DNA of 64,000 nucleotides from Paracoccaceae bacterium (GTDB lineage: Bacteria > Pseudomonadota > Alphaproteobacteria > Rhodobacterales > Rhodobacteraceae), in contig JANSYP010000001.1 in assembly GCA_024742405.1 (NCBI GenBank), positions 1,612,001-1,676,000 of the forward strand. Direction: 5' to 3'. The notes under the pieces are model-generated. The model was not told the origin of the DNA. It made no database searches and saw nothing but the letters and a program-made list of their open reading frames with translations. Below, piece after piece: positions 1-8,934 of the stretch. Numbering within the stretch: position 1 is the stretch's first letter; each line of letters starts with the position of its first letter. Made by a program: the position numbers and the translations under genes.

Positions 1-1
1 C

Positions 2-628
2 GAAACCGTGGTGCTCGACCATTCCGCCGCCCAGCTGGAGATGCTGCGCACCTTCGGCGTGCGCGCCTTCTACGGCGACGCGACCCGGCCCGATCTGCTC
101 CATGCCGCGGGGATCGAACGCGCGCGGATGCTGGTGATCGCCATCGACGACCGCGCCGATACGACCGAACTGGTGCGCTACATGGTCGAGGCGCATCCGC
201 GGGTCCATGTGATCGCGCGCGCCCGCGACCGTCAGCATGTCTATGAGCTCTACTCCGCGGGCTGCCGCGACATCATCCGCGACACCTTTGACAGCGGCGT
301 GCGCACGGGCCGCTCGGCACTCGAGGCGCTCGGCATGCACCCCTACGAGGCCGAACTGCGCTGCCGCGATTTCGTCGCCCGTGACCGCCATGCGCTGGCC
401 CAACTGGCCGAGGTCTATGACGCCGACGTGCCGATCCATAAGAACCAGGCCTATGTCGACCGCGCCAAAGCGCTCAATGCGGAGTCCGAAGCCGAGATGC
501 GCGGCGAGTTGCGCGGCTATAACAGCCGCACCGCGCGCGGCTGGGCCCCGCCGAGCAGCGCAGATGTCGAGACCGAGAAAGCGGCCGATGCCGCCGACCG
601 TGATGCCGAACGCGCCGCCGGCGCGTAG
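2..628 (+). CDS. KefB/KefC-type K+ efflux protein, C-terminal part
   Basis: Only the C-terminal end of this gene is in the window; the reading frame is already open at base 2 and stops at 628. The visible 208 residues are most of an RCK/TrkA-N nucleotide-binding domain (a Rossmann-like stretch with VVLDHS, then GDATRPDLL) followed by an acidic, Ala-rich tail. This arrangement is that of the cytoplasmic regulatory end of glutathione-gated KefB/KefC potassium/proton antiporters, which protect against electrophiles by acidifying the cytoplasm. The membrane antiporter half must lie upstream of base 1. The tail after about residue 165 is low-complexity and probably not folded. The family call is solid for the RCK domain, but which of KefB or KefC it is cannot be told. 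Confidence 0.85.
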   Translation, partial: ETVVLDHSAAQLEMLRTFGVRAFYGDATRPDLLHAAGIERARMLVIAIDDRADTTELVRYMVEAHPRVHVIARARDRQHVYELYSAGCRDIIRDTFDSGVRTGRSALEALGMHPYEAELRCRDFVARDRHALAQLAEVYDADVPIHKNQAYVDRAKALNAESEAEMRGELRGYNSRTARGWAPPSSADVETEKAADAADRDAERAAGA

Positions 629-632
629 AAGG

Positions 633-1106
633 CTACTCCGCCGCGCGCAGCCGGCCGCGCGCCTCCATCCGGTCGCCGGTTGCCGGAACCAGCCCGCCAC
701 ACTTGCCCAGCCCGTGGGCAGGCATCCCGCGATAGAGCGTCTCGTAGGCGCCCGCGTCGACCATGTAGGTCTCGTGCCAGATGCCCACGGCGCCGCGGCC
801 GGTCTCCTTGACGCGGCGGTTGAAGGCCGTCCAGGCGGGCCAGTGTTCCTGCCCGGGCGCCCGCGCATAGGCCTCCAGATGGTCGAAACTGCGCCAGTAT
901 TGCACCATCGTGAACCATCCCAGATCGCTATGGCCCAGAAAGCCGGAATCCGGCGGCGAGCCATAGAGCTCGCGGATCATGCGCGGCATCGCCCGCGCAA
1001 CCGGCAGCCACGCGCCGACCTTGAGCGGCTTGTTGATCCGCATGCCGATGAGGAACACGACGAACGGCCCCTCGATCTCGGCCGTCATACGCTCCGCAAT
1101 GATCAT
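633..1106 (-). CDS. DUF4188-like monooxygenase-fold protein
   Basis: A 157-residue protein without signal peptide or membrane helix. It has the pattern of the DUF4188 family, a small group with a dimeric alpha-beta barrel (ABM) fold related to heme-degrading and antibiotic monooxygenases: an N-terminal [14 protein letters not shown] strand, the central [18 protein letters not shown] segment and a later WHETYMV strand. The start at 1106 (MIIAERM) is preferred over one seven codons upstream because the extra residues are not family-like. It converges on the Kef gene with a 4-base gap, so it ends right beside it. Enzymatic role is unknown; the family assignment rests on these motifs only. Confidence 0.7.
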   Translation of the reverse strand: MIIAERMTAEIEGPFVVFLIGMRINKPLKVGAWLPVARAMPRMIRELYGSPPDSGFLGHSDLGWFTMVQYWRSFDHLEAYARAPGQEHWPAWTAFNRRVKETGRGAVGIWHETYMVDAGAYETLYRGMPAHGLGKCGGLVPATGDRMEARGRLRAAE

Positions 1107-1187
1107 CGCGTCGGTCCCCCGTCTCACCCGGCGCGACTATGCAGGCTCGTCCGTCAAAGGTCACCAGCCCGCCCGCGGCCCCCCATG

Positions 1188-1215
1188 AAAAAACCCCGGC
1201 TGGTTGCCGGGGTTT
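1188..1215 (-). terminator. Rho-independent terminator of the VPLPA sorted-protein gene
   Basis: Read on the minus strand, a 10-bp perfect stem (AAACCCCGGC pairing with GCCGGGGTTT, 5-base loop) ends in a run of six T. It lies 24 bases beyond the stop codon of the 1239-1901 gene. This is a textbook intrinsic terminator and separates that gene from the DUF4188 gene downstream. Confidence 0.9.
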
Positions 1216-1238
1216 CGGGTCATGCTTTCAGGGACGGG

Positions 1239-1901
1239 TCAGGTGGCGAACCGGCGCACCCCGACGAGCCCGCCGATCCCGGCCAGCAGCAGCCATGCCG
1301 CCGCGGGCAAGGGAACGGCCGCCGGCGCGGTGGTCGCCCCAAGCAACTTCGTCGTGTCGCGATTGACGCCGTCGCCGCTCACGGACGAAAAGCGTACGAA
1401 ACTGAACTGCGGCACATTCGGGTCGCCGATCAGATCGGCCAGGGTCAGCACGCTGGTCGAGATCTGGAACGTGAAGGGGACGACCGATACATCCGTCGGT
1501 GCGATCCGCAGGCCGACATCGAATTTCGGGTCTGTGATGCCCGCGCCGAAGTCATAGTCGCCCTTGGCATTCACACCGCGGCCCAGATTGCTGACAGCAC
1601 CCGCCGCCGACTGAAACGCGGCAATGCTCGCGCTTGCATTGAGGATGTCGGATTCCTGGAGTTCGATCCCGCTGGTGTCGAACATGAAGCCCTGAAGGCT
1701 GCCCGAAACACCGCTCGAACCGATGGAAAAGGTCAGGAACCCGGCGTTGGTGTCGTCATCGACCGTGACGGCGGGCGTGGGGAACGTGCCGGTGTTCTTA
1801 TCGTCGACGACAAAACCTGTGTAGGTGAGCGACGCGGCCCCGGCCGGACCGAGCGCTGCGACAGTGGCAAACACAACTGCAAATACCGATGACTTAATCA
1901 T
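1239..1901 (-). CDS. Secreted protein with VPLPA C-terminal sorting signal
   Basis: A 220-residue exported protein. The N-terminus is a clear Sec signal peptide (MIKSSVFAVV, hydrophobic core, AGAA cleavage region). The last 25 residues are a VPLPA motif, a hydrophobic helix and a basic end (VRRFAT), the tripartite layout of PEP-CTERM-like sorting signals common in Rhodobacterales, in which an exosortase-type enzyme processes the protein. The body is Gly/Ser/Thr/Asp-rich, as in extracellular or surface proteins, and has no catalytic motif. Start 1901 is chosen because GAGAG lies just upstream and the signal peptide begins there. No exosortase gene is in the window. Function unknown; probably a surface or matrix protein. 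Confidence 0.85.
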   Translation of the reverse strand: MIKSSVFAVVFATVAALGPAGAASLTYTGFVVDDKNTGTFPTPAVTVDDDTNAGFLTFSIGSSGVSGSLQGFMFDTSGIELQESDILNASASIAAFQSAAGAVSNLGRGVNAKGDYDFGAGITDPKFDVGLRIAPTDVSVVPFTFQISTSVLTLADLIGDPNVPQFSFVRFSSVSGDGVNRDTTKLLGATTAPAAVPLPAAAWLLLAGIGGLVGVRRFAT

Positions 1902-1960
1902 GACCAACTCTCTAATTAACAAACTTGATTCAACTTTAAGCGGTATAGTTAACCTCTGCC

Positions 1961-1983
1961 AACCTTAACCTTGCGTTAAGGTT
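1961..1983. promoter_or_regulatory. Inverted repeat AACCTTAA-N7-TTAAGGTT
   Basis: A perfect 8-bp inverted repeat with a 7-base spacer lies in the 215-bp region between the divergent sorted-protein gene and the YbdK-type gene. The neighbourhood is AT-rich compared with its surroundings. It could be an operator for either gene; no T-run follows, so it is not a terminator. No regulator can be named. Confidence 0.35.
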
Positions 1984-2116
1984 AACGCCAGCGTGATCGA
2001 GGGCACGGTCGCTTGCACTTTTGGCCGCACGCCTCGCCCTGAATAACCGCTGCATTGCAATCGCCGCGAAGCTTCTCAATAGTCGCTGAAAGCCTGCATG
2101 TCCGAGGAGCCAACCG

Positions 2117-3244
2117 GTGCAAGATCCCAGCTTTTCCCTCGGCATCGAGGAAGAATACCTGCTCGTGCGCACCGATACCGGTGATCTGGCCGAGGCGCCC
2201 ACCGCGCTGATGGAAGCCTGCGAAGCCGACCTGGAGGATCAGGTTAGCCCCGAGTACATGCAGTGCCAGATCGAGATCGGCACCCGGGTCTGCGAAACCA
2301 TCGACGCCGCGCGCGACGACCTGCGCTGGCTGCGCGCCTGCATCTCCAAACGCGCCGCCGAACATGGGCTGGCTCCGATCGCGGTCTCCTGCCATCCGTT
2401 CTCGGACTGGAAGACCCAGGCCCATACCCGCAAGGACCGTTACACCGAGCTGCACAACGATCTGGCGGGGGTGGCCGAGCGGCTGCTGATCTGCGGCATG
2501 CATGTCCATGTCGGCATCGACGATGACAGCCTGCGCATCGATCTGATGCCGCAGCTGAGCTATTTCCTGCCCCATCTGCTGGCGCTCTCGGCCTCCTCGC
2601 CCTTCTGGCGCGGCGACGATACCGGGCTCGCCTCCTACCGGCTGACGGTGTTCGACAACCTGCCCCGCACCGGGCTGCCACCGCGCTTCGACAGCTGGGC
2701 GGCCTACCAGGCAACGACGGACGTGCTCAAGGATCTGGAGATCATCGAGGACACCAGCAAGATCTGGTGGGACCTGCGCCCCAGCCACAAATTCCCGACG
2801 CTCGAGGCACGCATCTGCGATGTCTCGCCCCGGCTCGAGCACACACTGGGCATCGCCGCACTGACCCGGGCGCTTTTGCGCATGCTTTGGCGGCTCAGAC
2901 GCGCGAACCAGCGCTGGCGGCACTATGATAGCTTCCTGATCAACGAGAACCGCTGGCGCGCGCAGCGCTATGGCACCTCCGACGGGCTGATCGACTTCGG
3001 CGCGCGCGAGATCGTGCCCTTCGGCGATCTGCTGGACGAACTGATCGTGCTCGTGGAGGAGGATCTCGACGTTCTGGGCGGACGCGCCGAGGTCGAGGGC
3101 CTGCGCAATCTGGTGGCGCACGGCACAAGCGCCGACCGCCAGCGCACCGTGCGCGCGGACGCGCTCTCGGCCGGGTGCGATCCCGCTCAGGCCAACCGCG
3201 CCGTCGTCCAGCATCTGATCGCGGAGTTCACTGCCGATCTGTAG
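2117..3244 (+). CDS. ybdK: YbdK-type carboxylate-amine ligase (GCS2 family)
   Basis: A 375-residue cytosolic enzyme of the glutamate-cysteine ligase type 2 superfamily. The diagnostic N-terminal GIEEEYLLV (residues 9-17) and GMHVHVGID (histidines 129 and 131) supply the ATP/metal-binding acids and histidines of the fold. Length fits YbdK proteins (about 370). Members ligate an amine to a glutamate-type carboxylate with ATP; E. coli YbdK has only weak gamma-glutamylcysteine synthetase activity and its true substrate is unknown. The start is GTG at 2117, supported by GAGGAG seven bases upstream; an ATG at 2098 is out of frame. The gene appears monocistronic. Confidence 0.9.
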   Translation: MQDPSFSLGIEEEYLLVRTDTGDLAEAPTALMEACEADLEDQVSPEYMQCQIEIGTRVCETIDAARDDLRWLRACISKRAAEHGLAPIAVSCHPFSDWKTQAHTRKDRYTELHNDLAGVAERLLICGMHVHVGIDDDSLRIDLMPQLSYFLPHLLALSASSPFWRGDDTGLASYRLTVFDNLPRTGLPPRFDSWAAYQATTDVLKDLEIIEDTSKIWWDLRPSHKFPTLEARICDVSPRLEHTLGIAALTRALLRMLWRLRRANQRWRHYDSFLINENRWRAQRYGTSDGLIDFGAREIVPFGDLLDELIVLVEEDLDVLGGRAEVEGLRNLVAHGTSADRQRTVRADALSAGCDPAQANRAVVQHLIAEFTADL

Positions 3245-3348
3245 ACCCGCCCCCGGGGCCGTCCCGACGACACCAGATCCAAGTCGACCGGCGCGCGCCG
3301 ATGCGTTAACCTTTTGGCGTGAGTATCTGGTGAGGCAGCGGGTTTCCG

Positions 3349-5214
3349 ATGCGGTATCGACGCCATATCGACGGGTTGCGGACGGTTGCGATCCTGCCCG
3401 TCGTGGCCTTCCATCTGGAATTGTCCCCGTTCCATGGCGGCTTCACCGGCGTTGATGTGTTCTTTGTCATTTCCGGCTTTCTGATCACATCGATGATCGT
3501 GGACGAACTGCGCCAGGGCCGTTTTTCGCTGATGGAATTCTACAAGCGACGCGCCCTGCGGATCCTGCCGGCCTATGTCGCGATGATCGCCGCGGTCGTC
3601 ATAGCCGCCTATTTCCTGATGCTCCCGGGCGAGGCACGCAGCCTGGGCCTGACGGTGGCGGCGGCGTCGGCCTTTCTGTCGAACGTCTATTTCTGGCGGG
3701 TCACGGATTACTTCAATCCCAACACCGCCAGCGAGCCGCTGATCCACACCTGGACGCTCTCGGTCGAGGAGCAGTTCTACATCCTGCTGCCGATCCTGCT
3801 GGTGCTGGTCGCGCGGTTCTTGTGGGGGCGGTTCGGGCCTGCGGTGATCCTCATCGGGCTGCTGTCCTTCGGGCTCAGCATCGTCGGGTTGCGCCTCGAT
3901 GCGACGGGCACCTTCTATCTGCTGCCGACCCGAGCCTGGGAGTTCGGCCTTGGCGCGCTCGCCGCGATCTATGCGCTGGAAACACGCGTCACCTCCCCGA
4001 ACCTGCGCGCGGCGGGCGCTCTGCTCGGCGTCGCGCTGATCGGCTACGGCGTCTTCGGGCTCGGGCCGGAGTCCGTGTTCCCCGGCCCCAATGCGCTCTT
4101 TCCCGTGCTCGGTGCCGTGCTGCTGATCGTCTGCGCCGAAGGCACGGCCGTGGGCACGGTGCTCTCCACCAAGGGGTTTGTAGGCATCGGCAAGATCTCC
4201 TACTCGCTCTATCTCTGGCACTGGCCGATCATCGTCTTCTACCGCATCGCCTTCGGCCCCGTGCTCGGTCCGGGCGACGTCGTGTTGCTGCTGGTGCTCT
4301 CCTTTGCGGTGACGGTGCTCAGCTATGTCTATATCGAGCAGCCGTTTCGCACGCCCGGGATGCGCCGGCGCCGCGCGGCGCGCGTCGTCGCAACGGCCGG
4401 CGGCACGCTTGCGGCAACCATCGCCCTGGGGCTGGTGGTCTTCCAGATGTCAGACCGCTGGGGGGCGTACGGGCCCGAGGTGCGCCGCATCGCGGCCTAT
4501 GCGGATTACCGGCTGCACAACCCGGTGCATCCCTGCATGGTCCACGCCCGACTGCCCGGGCAGTTCGAGGCCTTCGACCCCGCCCGCTGCCTGCCCGCAC
4601 CCGACGGGGACGGCCCGGCCTGGCTGCTGGTCGGCGACAGCCATGCCGAGCATCTGATGGCCGCGTTCGAGCAGCAGTTTCCCGGCGCGACGATCCAATC
4701 GGCGGGCGCGTCGGGTTGCCGGCCGCTGACCCGGCAGCAGGGCGACTGGTTCTGCCCGCAGCTCATGCGCCTGGCCCTCGACAGCCATGTGCCCGAGGGC
4801 GGGCTCGACGGCGTAATCCTGTCGGGGCGCTGGGTGGAGGGCGACCTGGACCGGCTTCGGGAGACGGTCACGTTCTTGGAACCGTACGTCGACCGCGTCG
4901 TCCTGCTGGGCCCGACGGTCGAGTATCTCGACAGTTTTCCCAAGTTGCTGGCGCGCGGCGCGATCCACGGAAACACCGACATGAGCCGCTTTCTCGACCC
5001 CGACGCCGCGGCGCTCGATGCCCGGATGCGCGCGATCCCATGGGGGCCGAAAACGCAGTATGTCTCGATGATCGATCTGATCTGCGACGATGGCTGCCCG
5101 CTCTTTGCCGACGGCGATGTGCCTTTCCACGCCGATTACGGTCATTACACCGGGGCCGCGGCCGTCGACGTCGCGCGCCGGCTGGACGTTGCGGGTCTCA
5201 TCGCGCCGCGCTGA
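3349..5214 (+). CDS. Acyltransferase-3 / SGNH O-acetyltransferase (OafA-like)
   Basis: A 621-residue inner-membrane protein. The first two thirds form the ten-helix acyltransferase-3 domain, opening with HIDGLRTVAILPVVAFH, which carries the conserved His and Arg of the family, then GVDVFFVISGFLIT. After residue about 370 follows a periplasmic SGNH hydrolase-like domain: the GDSHAEH block has Asp430, Ser431 and His432, and the C-terminal ADYGHYT block holds the other catalytic Asp/His. Two-domain proteins of this kind acetylate surface polysaccharides or lipopolysaccharide O-units, acetyl being passed across the membrane. Acceptor sugar cannot be predicted; no polysaccharide cluster is adjacent, so it may act on a polymer made elsewhere. 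Confidence 0.92.
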   Translation: MRYRRHIDGLRTVAILPVVAFHLELSPFHGGFTGVDVFFVISGFLITSMIVDELRQGRFSLMEFYKRRALRILPAYVAMIAAVVIAAYFLMLPGEARSLGLTVAAASAFLSNVYFWRVTDYFNPNTASEPLIHTWTLSVEEQFYILLPILLVLVARFLWGRFGPAVILIGLLSFGLSIVGLRLDATGTFYLLPTRAWEFGLGALAAIYALETRVTSPNLRAAGALLGVALIGYGVFGLGPESVFPGPNALFPVLGAVLLIVCAEGTAVGTVLSTKGFVGIGKISYSLYLWHWPIIVFYRIAFGPVLGPGDVVLLLVLSFAVTVLSYVYIEQPFRTPGMRRRRAARVVATAGGTLAATIALGLVVFQMSDRWGAYGPEVRRIAAYADYRLHNPVHPCMVHARLPGQFEAFDPARCLPAPDGDGPAWLLVGDSHAEHLMAAFEQQFPGATIQSAGASGCRPLTRQQGDWFCPQLMRLALDSHVPEGGLDGVILSGRWVEGDLDRLRETVTFLEPYVDRVVLLGPTVEYLDSFPKLLARGAIHGNTDMSRFLDPDAAALDARMRAIPWGPKTQYVSMIDLICDDGCPLFADGDVPFHADYGHYTGAAAVDVARRLDVAGLIAPR

Positions 5215-5248
5215 ACCGGTCCCCGCGCGCGGCACGCCGCAACCGGCG

Positions 5249-5683
5249 CTAGTGTTCGAGCATCTTTTCGGAGCGCTCCCAGCGGGCATAGAACCAGAAG
5301 AGCGCGGCAATCGCGCCCGTGCCGATCAGCATGTAGAGCCCCTGAAAGCCGTAGATGCCCAGCAATGACGGGCGGGTGAACAAGGTCACCCACAGGCCCA
5401 CAAGGCAGAACAGCGCAAAGGCGACAAACATGAAGAGCGGCGCGAGCCGGTTGCGCGTATAGAGCATCCAGGCCCCCAGCAGTCCGCTGAACACGCAAAG
5501 CGCCCAGACCCAGTTCAGCCAGCGCGCCATCGACCGCAGCAGCGTGAGGGTTTCTTCGCCGAGCCCGACGACTCCGCCGAACCCGAACCACAGAACAAAG
5601 AATTTCAGCGTGGCGAGTCCGTAGAAAACCAGGGCCAGGATAGCCACCAGTCCATGGTGCCACGGTGTTTTATGTTCACTCAT
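5249..5683 (-). CDS. Four-helix inner membrane protein, unknown
   Basis: A 144-residue hydrophobic protein with four predicted transmembrane segments (roughly residues 10-32, 45-70, 76-98 and 104-125) and a short charged C-terminus (ARWERSEKMLEH). It starts at 5683 (MSEHKT); codons further upstream give an Arg/Gly-rich stretch that is not protein-like. No family was recognised; the size and helix layout resemble small uncharacterised proteins often found singly. It lies between the acyltransferase (convergent) and the ABC permease (same strand, 145 bases upstream). No function proposed. Confidence 0.75.
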   Translation of the reverse strand: MSEHKTPWHHGLVAILALVFYGLATLKFFVLWFGFGGVVGLGEETLTLLRSMARWLNWVWALCVFSGLLGAWMLYTRNRLAPLFMFVAFALFCLVGLWVTLFTRPSLLGIYGFQGLYMLIGTGAIAALFWFYARWERSEKMLEH

Positions 5684-5827
5684 CGTCTTTGTCCCGGTTC
5701 TTTGCCTATGGCACCCATACCCGACGCGGGCGCCCTGTCCACCCCTCCGGCACGGCCTCCGACCCGGCAGGGCCCGCATCGACAAGACACGCCTTGCGCC
5801 AAGGCCCGGATCCCGCGCTGTTTGCGC

Positions 5828-6619
5828 TCAGGCGCTTTGCCGACGCCAGCGCCGCGCGCGCGCCTCAAAGGGCTGCACTGCCAGGAACTCTATGGCGAGC
5901 ATCACGGCGGTGAAGCTGAGCGCATAGGCCAGGACATGGGCGGTGTCGAACAGCTGGAAATAGAGGTGGATCTGAAAACCCACCCCGTCGGGACGGCCCA
6001 GAAACTCCACCACCAGCACGATCTTCCAGATGATGGCGAGCCCGTTGCGCACCGACGCGAGCACGAACGGCCCCAGCTGCGGCAGGATCACATGGAACAG
6101 CCGCTGCATCGGCGACAGCCGATAGACCTGGGCCATGTCCGCCAGATCTCGGTCCAGCACCCGCACGCCCTCGCGGATCGTCACCGCGACCATCGCCGTC
6201 TTGTTCACCGCGACCGCCACGATTGCCGCGACCTCGTTCAGCCCGATCCACAGATAGCACAGCACGATCACGACGAGCGCGGGCAGGTTGAGAAAGAACA
6301 TCACCCACGGGTCGGCCCAGCGGTCGAGCCGCGGCATCATGCCGAGCGCCAGACCGATCACGCAACCGAGCCCCATGGCCGCGCCAAAGGCCAGCGCGAC
6401 ACGCTGCAGGGTGGCGGCGATGTTGAACCACAGCGCGCCGGAGGCGGATTCCTCCAGAATCACCCGCCACACCTCGAAGGGCGTCGGCAGCACGTCGGGG
6501 TCGGCCTTGATCTGCGCCGCCACCGCCCAAAGCGCAATGAGCCCCATAAGCGACACTGCGATCACCAGCGGGTCATTGTATCCGCGCCCGCCCCGCGGCT
6601 TGTGCGTCCTATTGTCCAT
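5828..6619 (-). CDS. NitT/TauT-type ABC transporter permease (orphan)
   Basis: A 263-residue integral membrane permease of the nitrate/sulfonate/taurine ABC importer class with about six helices. The segment LPQLGPFVLASVRNG in the last third is the cytoplasmic EAA-like loop that docks on the ATPase. Start 6619 (MDNRTHK) is chosen. Neither an ATPase nor a binding protein is adjacent, yet an ATPase (26649-27293) and a binding protein (27313-28287) of exactly this class lie 20 kb away without a permease. I infer that the three form one importer split by rearrangement. It is divergent from the NosR-like gene, sharing a 104-bp intergenic region. Substrate unknown. Confidence 0.88.
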   Translation of the reverse strand: MDNRTHKPRGGRGYNDPLVIAVSLMGLIALWAVAAQIKADPDVLPTPFEVWRVILEESASGALWFNIAATLQRVALAFGAAMGLGCVIGLALGMMPRLDRWADPWVMFFLNLPALVVIVLCYLWIGLNEVAAIVAVAVNKTAMVAVTIREGVRVLDRDLADMAQVYRLSPMQRLFHVILPQLGPFVLASVRNGLAIIWKIVLVVEFLGRPDGVGFQIHLYFQLFDTAHVLAYALSFTAVMLAIEFLAVQPFEARARRWRRQSA

Positions 6620-6723
6620 ACCCTTGATGGTAGCCGGCAAAAGGGCGTTTCAGAAGCCCCAGGCCCCGAGTTGCGACCTTCGTCGCATAGGCCCTCTCGG
6701 CCGGCGTGCATACCGTTGCACCC

Positions 6724-8853
6724 ATGGCGATACGCGCTCTCATACGCGGCCTCCTGGCGACCGTGCTGGTCGTCCTGTCTCTTGGCGCGTCCGCGTCCGA
6801 GCGGCTGACACGTGACGAACTCTCAGAGTTCATCTACGCGCCCTACGAGCTTGGCGAACCGCTCAACAACAACGGCGTGTGGAGCCTGCTGAACTCCGGC
6901 GGTGCCGAGGCCGGCTTCGTGTTCGAGACCGAGCCCATGGCCGCCCTGCCCGGCTTTTCCGGTGCGCCGATCAACATGCTGGTCGTGCTCGACCTCGAGG
7001 GGCAGTTTCTCGACGTGCGGCTGATCAATCACAACGAGCCGATCTTCGTGTCCGGTCTGGGCGAGGCACCGTTCCGCGAATTCCTCGAACAGTATCAGGG
7101 CCATTCGATCTCCGAGCCGCTGGTCGTGGGCTCACCCTATGGCTCGGGCAGCGACGGGGGCGCGCTGGTCTATCTCGACGGCGTGACCAAGGCCACGGCG
7201 AGCGTGCGCATCGCCCATGAAAGCCTGCTCGCCGCCACGCTGCAGATCGCGCGCGAAAAGATGAACGGCGTCGCAACCGGCCCGCCGGCCTTTCCCGACC
7301 CCGACCATGACGAGCCGCTCGACTGGGCCGCACTGGTGGATCAGGGGATCGCCACGAACCTGCGCGTCAGCAATGCCGAGATCGACGCCGCCTTTGCCGA
7401 CACAAAATGGCATGACGACGATCCCGAGGCCACGGACGACCCCGAGGGTACCTATCTCGATCTCTGGATCGTCGATCTCGGCCCGGCCTCGATCGCGCGC
7501 GCCGCCCTGTCCGAGGACGGGCTCGAGGATCTGCAGCGCTTCATGGCGATCTCCGACAATGACGAGCCGATCCTGGTGATCGAGGCCGGGCGCCACGGGC
7601 TGGTCTCGCCCAACTTCGTGCGCAACACCGCGCCGGACTGGATCTCGGCCCAGCAGGGCGGCTTGCCGGTGCAGATGCGCGATGCCGACCTCTTCGTCGA
7701 TCTGCACCCGGATCTGCCCGACGAACTGCATGACGGGGTCGCGATGGTCCTGCGCGCCGACCGGCGGCTCGGCTTCGACCCGTCCGCCCCCTGGGAGATG
7801 CAGGTCCAGGCGCTGCGCGAACATGGCATGTTCCACCCCGAGATCGGGACCGTGGTGCTCACCGCCACCCACGAGACGCCGGAGCGGTTTTTCGAGCGGA
7901 TCGAACCGCCCAAACCCGTGCCGCCCTGGCTCGAAGCGATCTACAACCGCGAGGCCGACCTCCTGGTGCTCGCCCCTGCGCTCCTGGGGCTCGGCGCCGT
8001 GCTGATGTATCCGGCGGTCTTCTCCGGCATTCCCGGCTTCGGGGCCGCGCGCCTCGGCATCCTTTTCTTCACGCTGGGCTTCATCGGCTGGTGGGGCCAG
8101 GGGCAGCTCTCCATCGTCACCCCGCTGGCCACGTTGACGACCATCGCCGACGGCGGCAGCCTGGCCTTTCTCGCTTATGATCCGTTCTCGGCGCTGATCT
8201 GGATCGCCGTCATCGTCGGCTTCGTCCTTTGGGGCCGCGGCTTTTTCTGCGGCTGGCTCTGCCCCTTCGGCGTGCTGCAGGAGCTCGCGCACAAGCTCGG
8301 CCGCTGGGCCCGCCTGCCGGAATGGCGCGTGCCCGACCGGATCGACGGCGTGCTGGTCTATCTCAAGTACGTCCTGCTCGCCGGGCTCGTTGCCACCGCG
8401 CTGATCGCGCCGCAGCATGTCGACAAGGCCGCCGAGATCGAGCCCTTCAAGACCGCCATCACCGTCTTCTTCGTGCGCGAATGGTACTACGTCGCCTATG
8501 CCGTCTTCTGGCTGGTGCTCGGCACGGTGCTCTTCAAGGGCTACTGCCGCTATGTTTGCCCGCTGGGCGCGCTGATGGCCATCGGCGGTCTTCTGCGGGG
8601 CCGCGACTGGATCAAGCGCCGCGCGGAATGCGGCAGCCCCTGCCAGCTCTGCCGCGTCAAATGCGAGTACAAGGCGATCAAGCCCAGCGGCAAGATCGCC
8701 TATGATGAGTGTTTCCAGTGCCTCGATTGCGTCGAAATTTTCGAGGACGAAAAGAAATGCGTGCCGCTGGTGCTCGATGCCAAGCGCGCCCGCCGCGCCC
8801 CGCCCGGCACCTCACCGCCGCCCCCCGACTTCTCGCCCATCCCCGGTGAGTAA
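6724..8853 (+). CDS. NosR/NirI family flavin and iron-sulfur membrane protein
   Basis: A 709-residue membrane electron-transfer protein, full length for the NosR/NirI family. In order: signal peptide (MAIRALIRG to GASAS); periplasmic FMN-binding domain with the flavinylation motif DGVTKAT (Asp152 to Thr158, Thr158 the expected FMN attachment site); membrane helices from about residue 410; two CxxxCP motifs (Cys509/513 and Cys608/612); and cytoplasmic ferredoxin cysteines 636/640/643/647 and 663/666/669/679. In denitrifiers NosR carries electrons for maturation or activity of N2O reductase and NirI serves nitrite reductase. Here no nosZ, nirS or maturation gene is in the window, so the redox partner is open. 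ApbE, needed for flavin attachment, follows directly. A GTG six codons upstream is an alternative start. Confidence 0.92.
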   Translation: MAIRALIRGLLATVLVVLSLGASASERLTRDELSEFIYAPYELGEPLNNNGVWSLLNSGGAEAGFVFETEPMAALPGFSGAPINMLVVLDLEGQFLDVRLINHNEPIFVSGLGEAPFREFLEQYQGHSISEPLVVGSPYGSGSDGGALVYLDGVTKATASVRIAHESLLAATLQIAREKMNGVATGPPAFPDPDHDEPLDWAALVDQGIATNLRVSNAEIDAAFADTKWHDDDPEATDDPEGTYLDLWIVDLGPASIARAALSEDGLEDLQRFMAISDNDEPILVIEAGRHGLVSPNFVRNTAPDWISAQQGGLPVQMRDADLFVDLHPDLPDELHDGVAMVLRADRRLGFDPSAPWEMQVQALREHGMFHPEIGTVVLTATHETPERFFERIEPPKPVPPWLEAIYNREADLLVLAPALLGLGAVLMYPAVFSGIPGFGAARLGILFFTLGFIGWWGQGQLSIVTPLATLTTIADGGSLAFLAYDPFSALIWIAVIVGFVLWGRGFFCGWLCPFGVLQELAHKLGRWARLPEWRVPDRIDGVLVYLKYVLLAGLVATALIAPQHVDKAAEIEPFKTAITVFFVREWYYVAYAVFWLVLGTVLFKGYCRYVCPLGALMAIGGLLRGRDWIKRRAECGSPCQLCRVKCEYKAIKPSGKIAYDECFQCLDCVEIFEDEKKCVPLVLDAKRARRAPPGTSPPPPDFSPIPGE

Positions 8854-8934
8854 ACGACCCGGCATGGCCGTCGCCCGAACCGCCCGATCCCAACTCCGAG
8901 CTACCCAGCAAAACGTCCAACGAAAAGAAGAGCA

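Noticed and set aside
237-1892. Plus-strand open frame across the DUF4188 and sorted-protein genes
   Set aside because: Covers three genes, including the KefC end, in another frame; composition is not protein-like.
3271-3333. Inverted repeat CACCAGAT/ATCTGGTG before the acyltransferase
   Set aside because: Only 8 bp with a long spacer in GC-rich DNA; could be chance.
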